Made by a program: the position numbers and the translations under genes. Positions 1 through 12,199 of a stretch of DNA of 64,000 nucleotides are shown in pieces. Where the stretch lies: positions 6,448,001-6,512,000 of the forward strand of contig CM033113.1 in NCBI GenBank assembly GCA_019321725.1. Reading direction: 5' to 3'. The stretch is from Paulownia fortunei (taxonomy: Eukaryota > Streptophyta > Magnoliopsida > Lamiales > Paulowniaceae). Every line of letters starts with the position of its first letter. The first letter of the stretch is position 1. A model generated the notes under the pieces. That model searched no databases, was not told the origin of the DNA, and saw only the letters and a list, made by a program, of their open reading frames with translations.

Positions 1-1632
1 AAGGTCATAAGTTGTCCAAGCTCTTCTTTGTGGGCCATTAACAAATCATACCATTTTCTTAAACACTTGCTCCTTTCGGCAGCAGTTAGCTTGCTCCAAG
101 CTTCAGTTAAAATGATGTGTAACATTAATCAGACTACATGTAACCCCAATTTTGATTCCGCCATAAAGAAGAATGAAAATAAAATTAATTAGATTACATG
201 AAACTCAATTTTGATTCCATTATAAAGAAGAATAAAAAGAAAATGGCAAACACCAACAGAAGACCATAATACCATAACAAATCCTGCAGTTAATTGACTA
301 GTGCAAGATATAGCTTCTATTCTCTAGCTATTCCATTTTACATCAACTCATTCATTAGAATGTCGAACAGTTAAATAAGGCTCTACGTCACACAGCAGAG
401 GTAGTTGCTGAGCTATGACATTATTAGAAGATATTACCCCAGATAAGGAACTGGACTACCAGTTCAGAGAATTTGAAAGAGAACATGATGTATAGAAGTA
501 TCTTATCAGAAAGACTTAACATCATGGCTGGAAACAAGTGTGATATTCTCCAGACAAGGTTGACGAGCATCAGTAAAATGTTCGACATAGATTACAACAT
601 AATTATAGAATCAAGCAGAAAACTGAATAAAAAAAATCAGAGGACGGAACTAGGAAATGATCAGTTGTTGATGTTCTGTGACATTTTGTTTCTAAGTGAT
701 AAGACTAGGTAGTGTACTACTGATATGCTCATAACACCTACAAGAAGGAAGATCTAAAAATTGTAATTCTAGTAACAAAACCAAACAATGAGAAAAAGAA
801 ACAGAACATCAGATGAATTAGTCTGAACAAACTCACAAAGAAATGCGTCATATGCTGAAGCAATCGCATCGTTTGTCTCCCTTCCACCCATGCATGAAAC
901 ATTTGTTATAACCTCACCAGTTGCAGGATTGCAAACCTACCATAATGTTAGCAATATTACTCCACTATTGCTTAGAAAAACACTTTCTCACAAGTTTGAT
1001 GCATATTTTCTCCTTGATATTGTTAACACATAGACTGCCTAACCTCTATAGTCTTCCCGTCGTACGCATCAGTCCATTTCCCTCCTACAAAACCCTGACT
1101 TCGGATAAAGCCCGAACTGTTTAGACGAGCAGCAACACTCTGTGCGTCCGTACTCATCTGCCATAACCAAAATCTCCTTGTTCTCATATCACTATTTTCA
1201 ACTGAATCACGCAATTTATAACATTGGGGAAACACGAAATTATACTGTTGCTGGCGGCAAAATACAAGCATTGAACGTAAAATTCGAGTGGATAAATTCA
1301 TTAAATTTTGAATAAATTCTTCATTCAATAATCAAATTCCATGCCGCAAAATCTAATATAAACTATTTTCCCCATTGTTTTGAATGGAAATGAACTCAAA
1401 AAAATCACTCTCACCTTAAAAAATTTAACCCAATAAAACAAAAAACAGATCTGCTCAAACAAGAAAGATACTTACAACCGCTGATAATATAACAAAACGG
1501 AGCAGATGCTAGTGAGCGAGAGTAAAACTAGAGTACCCGATGAGAAAATATAGCAGCAGAGATGGAGCGTGGTTGAGGGTTGACAGAGAGGCCAGGAGAG
1601 ATAAAGCTGACTGAGCAGCGGCGAAACGCCAT
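1..1632 (-). CDS. SSADH: Succinic semialdehyde dehydrogenase, mitochondrial (5' part, runs off the left edge)
   Basis: This is an ALDH5-family enzyme of the GABA shunt, which oxidises succinic semialdehyde to succinate in mitochondria. Exons in transcription order are 1632-1537, 1157-1044, 936-837 and 100-1 (continues outside). They encode about 137 of the roughly 530 residues expected. The start MAFRRC is followed by an Arg/Ser-rich leader with no acidic residue, as in a mitochondrial transit peptide. The mature part then follows: MSTDAQSVAARL, GGKWTDAYDGKTIE, NPATGEVITNV, MGGRETNDAIASAYDAF and SKLTAAERSKCLRKWYDLL, all closely like plant SSADH as I remember it. The Rossmann loop, the catalytic Cys and the catalytic Glu lie outside the window. 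The exon 1 donor (CGG then GTACTC) is weak. It was chosen because it joins in frame to exon 2, where Arabidopsis has a similar join. A stronger donor lies 61 bases downstream. Confidence 0.88.
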
Positions 1633-1742
1633 GCCTATGCGTGTCCACCCCATTTGCTTCGCATGTGTCCACCCTTTCGTCCGTTTCTCCGTGAAATTAT
1701 TGTTGGGTTTTATTGAAGATTGGGACAATAGAAAATGCATTA

Positions 1743-4700
1743 AAAATTGAAGGTTTTTTTTTTTTTAACTCTTCTGCTGCTGCTGCGATGTGCTTCTCCT
1801 TCAACTAATGACGCAACTTTGTTTTTTCGGTTTCTCTTTCTCTTTTTCTTTTTTCGAAGTTCTTTTTATCTGTTAACCAGAAAGGCAAAATTGCGCCTGG
1901 ATTGGGCTTTTTGAAGTCTCGTGCATAGGTATCTTGCCCAATATGATAAATTCACCTGCTGCCAACTTATACAAAGAAGTGAAATAATAGAAACGATAAA
2001 TGGGACTTCACTCGCTTAATTTTTACCATTTTTTGACATATTACACTTTTAAAAGTAATTTAAAAATATTTTATCTGTTTAAGTTATATTCCTTTAAAAT
2101 ATTTTATCCAAATTTTCCTTAAAAAATAGAACTCTTTGTGAATTGTTATTAACCTGTTCGAAATTCTAGATTTCAACCACTATAATTATATTATAATATT
2201 ACAGCTGCATTTTGTCGTCGTTTTCATCTGGAACACTTTATTTGTTATTTTTATTGTCATTAATATTATTTGTAATAAAAATATCACTATTTATTATATT
2301 TTTCCATTGACCATAATACAAAAAATATTATGATAAGTTTTTGTTTGATTTTTGAGCCAAAAATAGGGAAAATAGATTAGAGGCAGTGGCTTATAAAGAG
2401 TTTTCTAAACACATTTTAGCCTGAACAATGTCGGGAGATTTTTTGGGTGGGGGTGGGGAGACAATGCGAAGTGCAATTTACCTTAATAAAAAATTAAGTA
2501 TTTTTTTTATAATATTATTTTTTAAAAAATTAAATATTTTTTATAATATTGGCCTCAAATGTAGTGAGAATTAGTTATTTCACATTTAAAGGTACTTTTG
2601 GGGGAAATGATTTTAATTTAGGAAATATAAACTTTATTTTGGAATTTAAAAAATAAAAATTATAAATTTAGAATAAAAGTGTATTAATTTTCAGTAGTAT
2701 AAAATTAATAATAAATTATCCTTTGTAAAAGCAAACATAGAGAGGTGAAAGTAAGTAAAGGTATATAAATTTAGTTAAAAAAAAATTAATAGTTTTAGTG
2801 AAGGCTTGGCAGGTTGGTTGTTACTTTCTTTGTATTTGTTGTAATGACTTAACATAAGAAGAGTTCATCGTCTGGTTGTTTTATTTAAAAGTTATAGAAC
2901 AACCTACAACATAAAGCTCAAGCAATAATTTCACTTTTACCAACAATTTAGTAAAACGCTTGGGGATTGTAGATTCCATTTCTTTGGATATTTCAATAGT
3001 TTTTTTATGAGTATTGCTTTCTAATTTCGTTTTTATGTTCCAAGGATGCTACGATTAAATCCCGATAATAATTATTATGTACATATTTATTCTGAAAGTG
3101 TATAAATTATGACCGTGCCCGTATTTATCTAATAGACAAATTAAAAAAAAAAATTATCTGCTTTCAAAATTAATCAAATCAAACGTGAACACTTAAATTA
3201 TAAAAAATATAATTATTTTAATTTTTTAAAATAATCAGGTACGTTAATCTTCAATATCATAGTTGACTTTCGTAAGGATTATTGTATAATATGATAAAGC
3301 ATAAAAGACTCATTATTTGTAGATATTTATTTATTTATTTATTCTAGGATAAGTTACCGTAAGTTTTATAATTCATGTGTATCTACAGTTCTTAAAAAAA
3401 AGGATTTGGCAAAATAACCAAAAACTCTTAATATATATATATTTGTCAAAAAATTCATTCCACATAGTTTTCATTTAAAAAACTCAGATGTCAACTTGTA
3501 ATGACAACGATAGCATTCAATGCATAAGACGATTGTTTTGCACTTTGAATAGTAAAAAAAATGGACAAACAAGTTAAACTTTTTAATTAAAATTAAACTG
3601 TAACAATTTTATTTAAAATAAATAAATAAAATGAAATTTAAATTAGTATTGGAATGAAAGGTGAAGAAAACAAAACCTACAATAATTTTAATAATGTTAA
3701 AAATAAAATTAAACCAAATTTGGTAAAAGTTTAACCCGTATTTAAATATGTAATGATTTAATATTTTAATTTATGGCAAATATAACTCAATTAAATTAAT
3801 TTGGATAATCAGTTGAGTAATGATGATGAGGTTCTAATATAAATTAAATTAATATTTGAATACTATCCACCAATAAAATTAACATAATTATTTTATACTA
3901 AATTACTAATTATATTTTTTTAAGCCCATACAAACTTTTGAAATAATTGAAAAGCTTTCACAACATGGATAAAAGACTTGCGTTGAAAAAAATATATATA
4001 ATAAATAAGGAGGGCTCAACTCAATAACAATTTAAATTATGTGCAAGTGATTTTAATAAATTTGTACCAATGCCCTATTAAATATCAAAATACCAATAAA
4101 ATACCACAATAGAATTAGATAAGATGAAAAATCTAGCGGGTATGATAAATATTTTATTCACATATAATTGATTTTGATCTATAAACGAGTTATATATGGG
4201 ATGAATATCGAAATTTGATACATTTGATTTTGACCCATCTCATATTGAATATGAATATGTATGAATCTATATAATATATATATATAAATATATGTATGCT
4301 AATATGTATATTTACATATACATTCACATATAAGTTAAAATAAGAAAAATATTTAGTCTTAATCGTGTACTTTTAATACATAAATGCATGCAAAATATTT
4401 TTGAAACTGTTTAATATTCAATAGTGAAGTATTTTAGAATGGCAGCTTTGTATCAGACTTTTGACATTTTAACAATGCACATTATTGAGGCATAATTTCA
4501 CTTTTACTTTGTGTATTACTCTATCCTAGATTTGTTAGTCGTGTTTTTTTTTAAAACATTAAAAAATAAGGTTATTTTTTTCTCAAAATATAAACTCTTT
4601 CTTTTTTGTCAAAACATCAAATTCAAGATGCCACATTATTACCTATTAACCACTATTTTTATAAACAATAGTATAAAGACACCTAAAATTCTACGTAAAA

Positions 4701-5514
4701 AAAAAAATCATCTAAAATAGTGTGAAAAGGAGATTATATTAGGATGAAAAGGGTGTTATTTTTCTTAGAACAATAGTATTACAATTTACAAGCAACCATA
4801 TTTATGTAAAAGTAATTTATAAAAACATCAGTGCTACAAACAGTTAGATATATAAGAGTATAAATTAATTGAATTGAGTCAAATATGTTATTGTTCAAAT
4901 TTGTTTGATTTTTTATCGAATATTAAAAATTGTATTTTGATTAGTTTGATAGTTAATGGAGTCGAGTTTAAACTAATTTTAATTAAATTGAATATGAATC
5001 GAGTTTGAGTAATTAAATCTCTTTATACATTATTTTATTTTTTTTACTAATCGAATTTAAAATGTTGTCGAACAAAAAAATATGTTCAAATTTAATTTAT
5101 TAAATTAACGAAATAAAATCAAACAAATTTTTAATGATAATATTTATTATTTTCAACCCTACATATATATATATGTATAACTAATTTAAAAAGCTCCATG
5201 ACACGTAAGTTCCATGAAAACAATTGTGCAAATTAATGAGTATTACAGCCCATCTATGTCAGTTTAAACATCATGAATCAACTGACATTGTGCCAATACA
5301 TGTTTAAAGAATTATGTGTTGTCACTTAATAATCTTATGGATCAATTCACACTATTATTTGTTCATATATGTTTATGGGTAATTTAATTGGATACTTGGT
5401 CTAATTTTATTTTGAATTTCTTTTTATCTGTGAATGCCATGAATATTGTACTACATACCCCAAATTTCCTTAATAAAAAAAATATAAAAAATCCAAGTAT
5501 TAAACATAGTTTTG
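1743..5514. other. AT-rich intergenic spacer
   Basis: No gene is visible on either strand. The stretch is strongly AT-rich, with homopolymer runs and short TA repeats near 3430, 4280 and 5165. Part of it (about 4860-5100) has the gtcgagttt / tcgaatttaa style of degenerate repeat that recurs near 43680-43990, which suggests old transposon debris; I cannot name the family. The right end adjoins the inverted-repeat element at 5515. Confidence 0.6.
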
Positions 5515-6126
5515 GGTGAATTTCTTTTGTTTGATGTTACTTTACCCCATCAAACTATAAAAATATACACTTTGTCCCTTCCGGCTTAAAGAGTATAATT
5601 TATATCTAAGAAAATATTAAATTATTTTCACTTAATAAATATAAAATAATTAATTTGAATTAGACTAACTATAAAATGAGGTAGTTGGATTTTATAGTTT
5701 ACCATGTAAAGCAATAATATTTATTTAATAAATTTTTTATTCTTGATTATTATAAATTAATATTAAGTAATTATTCCTTACCTAACTGTATCGACTTTGG
5801 GTAGAGGTATCATTTTGTTTAGAATTTAAAACAAAAGACATTAATTATTTTAAAATTATTCATGATAATTAAGATTGAAGTTAATTTATTAAATGATAAT
5901 ATTATTTTATATGGTAAACTTAAAAATAAAACTCGACTATAGTTGATCTAGTTAAATTAAATATATTAATATTAATTGAAAATAAAACTATGAAAATTTT
6001 AATATTTTTCCAAAAATTAAAAATAAATTATATTTATTTAATTGGAGGAAAAAGTGCATATTTTCATAGTTTGAGGGAGTAAAGTGACACCAAACGTATA
6101 GTTGAGGGATGCAAGTTGAAATTCAC
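5515..6126. mobile_element. MITE-like non-autonomous element with long terminal inverted repeats
   Basis: The left end (5515 to about 5580) and the right end (about 6047 to 6126) are inverted copies of each other. Both start GGTGAATTTC when read inward, followed by shared blocks such as ATGTTACTTTAC versus GTGTCACTTTAC, then TCAAACTAT and ATGCACTTT. The interior is AT-rich and has no coding potential. At about 610 bp with TIRs near 70-80 bp, it fits a Mutator-like or foldback MITE. I could not find a clean target-site duplication, so the outer boundaries are approximate. It sits about 600 bp upstream of the ALIS start codon. Confidence 0.6.
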
Positions 6127-6730
6127 CTTGAACAAAAACTCAAATCCATTGTGTCGGCTCAAAATAGACCGGGTCCGGAACCGGTAACACAGAGAAAACG
6201 TGTCCAGAGGAGCATAAATTTGACTAACTCATCTTTACCCCTGGAATCAACCTTCCTAAGTTCCCGACCCCTTCCTCCTTCAGCCTTCTAGAAAATAGAG
6301 AGAGGGAGGAATAGGAGTGGACTGTTCGCGCCTGCCGCCTTAATTTAGTTGTAGCAATAAAAAACGCCTGGCAGAATTTTCCTGTTGTTTATTTATTTTT
6401 GCCTTTTTGTGGGTCTCCGGTGAAAATAACAATGGGAAGAAATTTCAAAGTCAAAGAAGAAAGAGTGTGAGAAATAGAAGAGCTTCCCCACGCATCGCAC
6501 CCTCTCTATTATACCAAACCCTCCACAATTATCTTCTCCCCCACCTCCCTTTTTGATATTATATTTTTCCAACTATCGAAGTTCTTGAATTCCACGATTT
6601 GCCATTCTTTTTGTTGCATCTGCGTTTCTATTTGATCTTCCGTTTTGTCTTTGGTTCAATCTAATTTTGGGAGTGAAGACTCGTTGTTCGAGGAGGGGAA
6701 AAAAGAAAGAAAAAGATTTCTGGTGAAGTG
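6127..6730 (+). promoter_or_regulatory. Promoter and 5' leader region of the ALIS gene
   Basis: This stretch separates the MITE from the ATG at 6731. It becomes pyrimidine-rich (6480-6560) and then carries a purine-rich stretch just before the start, which looks like a transcribed 5' leader. No clear TATA box stands out. Confidence 0.35.
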
Positions 6731-9700
6731 ATGAACTCGAGTACTCCGTCATCGAGTGCTGGAGGACCTGGATCGGCCGAATCGACTGCGCCTAGAAGGA
6801 ATTCCAAGCGACCCAAGTGTATTTTTCTTTACCCCCCTCTTAAATTTTCATAAGAAGTTTGATATTTCTTGACTTCTTTATTGTTTCGTTATTGGGATTA
6901 GGATATGGAATGTTTTTGGCTTGCAGTGGTTTGAATATGGTTTAGTTGTATGTCCAAAGGTTAGTCTTCAAATCGAAGAATTAAGGAAATGAGATTTTTC
7001 GAAAGAGCAAAATTTAACAATTAATGAAAGGTTTGTAAACCTTGTCATGACTCATGACATGTATTTGCAAACACCAGCTCATTCTAATCTTGTCCATACA
7101 TGGTATGTTTAAGCAAACAAGAAATGTAAGAGTTGATCTTGGAACGCTGAGCATTTTGGTCAAAAACCTGATTATACAGCTTGCAACCATGAATTCTTTT
7201 ACAAGATATTGAAAGACAAGGAAAGCGATTGACTTCCGCAACATGATCATTGTCTTTTCTTTCTGAATTGATTAGCAATAGAATGATTTAAGATAGTGAG
7301 TTTGATTTGCTGTGTGGTCTGGAAGCAAATACTGATAGCAGTGGATATTTGATCATTTCAGTTTTTTTAGTGAATGTGGTTAGTAGTTGTTTCCCGCCCT
7401 CCAAATTCCTGCAACTATTGGGAGACTTTAAAAGGAGCCAGAAGTTATGAAAGATTCTTTGGGAGACTCTATAAGGAGCCAGAAGTATTTAAAGATACTT
7501 TTTAATGATTAATAAGAACTGTGTTATAATTTTAGAGTTTTACGTGCTGCATGTAGCAACTTTTCGTTAGGCTCTAAGTTGTGAAGGAACATTGTGAAAA
7601 GAAGGAAATTGAGAGAAATTTTGTGTAAATGTGAAATAATTTGGTAAAATTATGCTTGCTTGTCTGGATTTCATAAAAATCTTCCATTTTCCTTATTTTT
7701 CTTAAAGAGATTCTAAGAATACTGGCGTTGAGGGGAATCCCATTAACAAATTGAGAAGATATACAGGGAAGGTTAAATTGGTGGTTGTCAAGATCCAGTC
7801 TAGCATGGATGAATGAAGTTTTTTCTCTTTCTTTTCCACTCTTCGTGTAATCCCCTCAGGATTTTAATTGTTAGGTATACTACTGCAAGGTTTAATTTTA
7901 AAAGCCACTTCCCATTACTCTTGTCTATGAGTTGCCCATGTTGATTGAACATGTAACAAGATTAATGTCTAGGATTTACTATTTTAAAGGAAGCCAACTA
8001 TATATATCTTCATCAGAAAATACAGAAGTGGGGAACCATTGTATAATGATGTCTTTGCCTTTTTGTATTTCCACAACAAAGTTTGATGTATCTACAATAC
8101 TCTAAGAAAGTGTTCTTAGAAATCTTTACTATTGGAGAAAATATTCCTGAATGTGTTGCATGCTACCCTCGAGAAGGTTTTTGATTTACAAAGGAGAGTG
8201 AGTGAGTTGCCAATGCATACAAGATCAGGCTGCTAGATGCTTTTAATCATCTTCTGATGGGTGGAACAGAAATTTAAGAAGGATTTTTGTAATGACTCTG
8301 GAAATATACATTGTTTACCTTCTCACATATATGCGATTTAAATATATGGTGCTTGATAAAATGTCGGTCATGCTTTTGAAATCAGATGAAATTCATCAAA
8401 TGTGTGAAGAAAGTGCTGTCAAAATAGCCATGAAGTTCGTAAAAATTAAATCTTAGACCAGTTAAGGCTTAAACAGAAAGTGTGACTTTAAGTGAGCTGG
8501 AAGATTATTAGTTTTGTGATATTAATCATGTAACTTCTGACGGCCTTTTTATCTATAGAATATTGAATAATGTCAACCAATTTCCTTTGTTGTACTTCGA
8601 ATGTGTGAACTGGCCATTTGTCTATTTATCACGAGAATTCAGATCTATGATCAGAATGTTGATCAAAATTCTAAGTGGAGTTTTTTTTTTTAATTATTTC
8701 CTCAGATTCAAGGTTTACTCAACAGGAACTTCCCGCATGCAAACCTATTCTTACTCCTAAATGGGTAAATATTTCAAGTTTCTGCACATTACTTTAATGC
8801 CCTCTACATTTAGAGAAGTTTAACTAATAATGGCTTTGCTCCCTTATGCACTCTTTGGTGCAGGTGATCTCGACATTTTTGCTTGTTAGTGTTGTCTTCA
8901 TTCCCATCGGAGTTGTCTCCCTTTTTGCTTCTCGAGATGTATGCTTCAAGTTGACTACCAAGTATTTTTTTATTGCTCTATCCCTTCCTTTTTTAAGTCC
9001 TTTACTGACTAAAAATTCTTTCCTACTCACTAGGTTGTTGAAATTGTTAATCAATATGAGACTGAATGCATTCCCTTAAATTCGAGAAATGACAAGGTTG
9101 GGTTTATTCAAAGCTCTCAAGACAAATCCTGCAATAGACTTCTTACGGTGAGTCCCTGTACAGCATTTTCTAATTGCTGTCATGGCTGTTACTTCTCATC
9201 ATAGTGGTCTTTGTTGTATAGGAAATATAATAAATTGTCGTTGACTAATAGATTAATCAATGCCAGGTTCCAAAACGCATGAAGCAACCGATTTATGTGT
9301 ATTACCAGCTCGACAATTTCTATCAAAATCATCGCAGGTAGTTATAATGTAGTTCCTGTTCTTGTACCAATTGTGTGGCAACAGTTGTGATGTTCAATTG
9401 TTTCTTCTTACCACTTTGCATTTTCTTTTGGCGATGCATGTTGGTGTGGTTCTTTCGTTGGATTGAGATCTGGGATCTTTGTTTTATAAATGTGTTTCGA
9501 TAAAACAAATTAGTACTTATTATTTTTTCTCCTCTCAGGTGTCTGTAATTCAGTTGATGTTGCTTTCATTATAGTTAGTCACCAAATATCTTTTATTGTG
9601 CCTTTATGAATTTCTTGATGAATATTAGATATGTGAGGAGCCGAAGTGATCAGCAGCTGAGAAGTTCTGGAAGTGAGCGTGACACAGATGCCTGTAGTCC

Positions 9701-11473
9701 TGAGGACACCACAAACGATGGGAACCCTATTGTTCCTTGTGGTCTCATAGCCTGGAGTCTGTTTAACGACACTTATGGCTTCACTCGCAATAACCAGCAA
9801 TTGACCATAAACAAGAGAGGCATCTCGTGGAAGAGTGATAGAGATCGTAAGTTTGGAAAAGGTGTCTTCCCAAAAAACTTTCAGAATGGCACCCTAAGAG
9901 GTGGTGCCGGACTTGATACATCAAAACCAGTAAGCCGCTAGCCCTATATAGTAAAATGTGACTTGACTTGCAATTTATTAAAAAATAGCTTTTCCTGCAT
10001 TGAATACAGTATAGATGTGTTTTAATTGAAAATCATACACCCGTCTTGCTGCTGCTGGAGTTAAAAGGACTAATGTAGTCTGATTGAGGGCTTCTTTCTG
10101 TAGCGTTGCAGTTTTTTAAATGATGTACTGTTATTGAGCACATCATTAAATACAAGCACCTTAGCGTACTTGAAAATGTACCAATTCATTTAATTTTTGT
10201 TGATTTATTTGTTTGTTTATAATAGAAGTGCTTTGAATGTAGAAAAAAAATCTAAATGTGCCATGGAGATATTTCTGCAGTTCTGGATTTGAAGTTATTC
10301 CCCTCTAGCATATTCATGCTATTCTTAATAGTGAGATCCAACACCTCCTATAGATCTCATGATGCTAAAGAATAACATATTATGTTGGTGTTGTGAAGAA
10401 GCAGCAAGATTACAGAGGATTTATTTACTTGGTAGCAGCATCTGGTTTCTGGAGTCCTTCATTTGTTACCTACTTATTCACGAGTTCCAATTTTATGAAT
10501 CTTATGCATAAACTAAAGCAGTCCAAAATATATTGATCGTCTTGTATTACTTTTGAATCAAGATGTTCGAAGATCTTTTGCTAAGCTTATATTTCACTTT
10601 AATACCACTATCAATGATTGACTAGTATAGTTCATTCATGCTTCCTTGTGACTTTAGTTTCAGTTGCTTTCGAGATTAATTTAACGATCTGTCTTCCGAA
10701 TTTGTTGTCATGTAACAGTTGAGTGAGCAGGAGGACCTCATTGTTTGGATGCGAACTGCTGCTCTTCCAACATTTAGGAAATTGTATGGGAAAATAGAAG
10801 TTGATCTTCAAGCTGGCGATGCCATCAATGTGACATTAACGAACAATTATAATACTTACAGTTTCAATGGCAAGAAGAAACTAGTTCTTTCTACTACCAG
10901 CTGGCTAGGAGGGAAGAATGATTTTGTGGGTATTGCATATCTCACAGTGGGTGGATTGTGCTTTTTCTTGGCCATGGTTTTCATGCTGATTTATCTTATT
11001 AAACCAAGGTATGGTCTTCTGCCTTCTCTGGTATCAGTGCTACAGTGGTTTCCTAGGATGTAGTTGTTGTGTGGTATTTAGTTATGTATTTTTCATGAGC
11101 CCCTTTTTTTATTTGTTCTGTTGAGTCGGTCCATAATTTTTTGCTTACTGCTAATTGTTAAGCCAACATGTAACTGTTTGTGCATGATCATTGATCCATA
11201 CCACTAGTGCATTAAAATTTGTTGCTTGTTTCTGCGAGACTGATTCACACTTGATATAGTTGTCAACATTGTCACAGCATTGCTGTAGTAATATCTACAT
11301 CATCAACCCGGAGCCAATTCATTCTGCCTTATGATTTTTTAAGAAGTCAAAACTTGAAAAAATAAGAAATATGTTTTGGTTGGGGAGAGTACTATTAATA
11401 ATATGCTTTATGTCTCAGGCAACTTGGAGATCCGTCTTATTTGTCATGGAACCGGAATCCAGGGGGTCACTAA
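6731..11473 (+). CDS. ALIS: ALA-interacting subunit (CDC50/LEM3 family), P4-ATPase flippase beta subunit
   Basis: CDC50-family proteins pair with P4-ATPases (ALA in plants) and are needed for their ER exit and phospholipid flipping. Exons are 6731-6818, 8706-8764, 8864-8938, 9034-9147, 9267-9337, 9629-9929, 10719-11008 and 11419-11473, giving 350 residues, the usual ALIS length. The N-terminus is Ser-rich and cytosolic, followed by [22 protein letters not shown]1 is the stretch around [21 protein letters not shown] large exoplasmic loop follows with [36 protein letters not shown], conserved Cys, and glycosylation sequons (NDT, NGT, NVT). TM2 lies near [20 protein letters not shown]. The C-terminus [16 protein letters not shown] is close to Arabidopsis ALIS1 as I remember it. 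The ATG is followed by Ser/Pro-rich codons typical of the family. Intron 1 is 1,887 bp. Confidence 0.95.
7418..7490. repeat. Short tandem duplication in ALIS intron 1 (period 41)
   Basis: Two adjacent copies, one starting at 7418 and one at 7459, share TTGGGAGACT followed by AAGGAGCCAGAAG with a few substitutions. Each copy is about 30-40 bp. It is intronic and has no visible function. Confidence 0.6.
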
Positions 11474-12199
11474 TGCCAGCTTATGAGTGCCGTGTCGATA
11501 TAGCCACTGCCACTTACTCCATTACAGTGGATGAAGCTTGCTCCTCTCTTAGCTTTTGAAAGATGTGTGTATAAACCTTGATCACAGGCTTTTGGAATAT
11601 TTCAGACTTGAAACATATATCATACTTTGAATGAATTGAATTTGTACTAGTTCAGATAAAGATCTCAATGTACTTAGATGTAAATTTGATTACTTATATT
11701 TATCTATTGAGTATTCGATGCCCATTTTCTCAACGCTGATTAGTTAATGCAAGGGCTACAAGATGAGTCGAGAAAAAAACAGGGCATGTTTACCCCACCT
11801 GCCATTTCTTTAATACGAGGATGAATGTTTGTATCACATTTCACAATATCGCACCAGGCTTGGAGCACAGTATTCAGGCTCAAGAGGCCAAGACTCAAGA
11901 TAGAAAGAAAATAAGGGGCATAACCACTCCTTGGAATGAGGAAAATGTGGAACAACTACTAGCTTGCCTTACAAATAATATTTTGGGACAATTACATCCA
12001 TCTTCTTAAGGTTTGGCTTAAATACCTAACTACCCTCGAGATTGTACAATTTTTGGAAGTATATCAACATCCCATAACGTTTGTGGTGCTGAATGTACCC
12101 CTCAGCATAACATCTATTGAACTATTTATGAGCCTTCTTTCCTCTCTCTTTCATTCCTGCGGCAAGAACAATTTGCTGCCTCTAAGAGAGAATTGAGCT
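11474..12199. other. Convergent intergenic spacer: 3' flanks of ALIS and of the RlmI-like gene
   Basis: This is the tail-to-tail space between two convergent genes. Translated ORFs here have no family resemblance. The first about 200 bases after 11473 are presumably the ALIS 3' UTR. The segment at about 12005-12120 resembles remnants of short dispersed repeats of the kind also seen near 44040-44140 (CCTCGAG, accccTC blocks), but the similarity is weak. Confidence 0.4.

Noticed and set aside
473..712. 79-residue ORF
   Set aside because: Lies within an SSADH intron, no motif, AT-driven composition.
12005..12120. Possible repeat shared with 44040-44140
   Set aside because: Only a few short blocks match; not convincing enough to call a repeat family.
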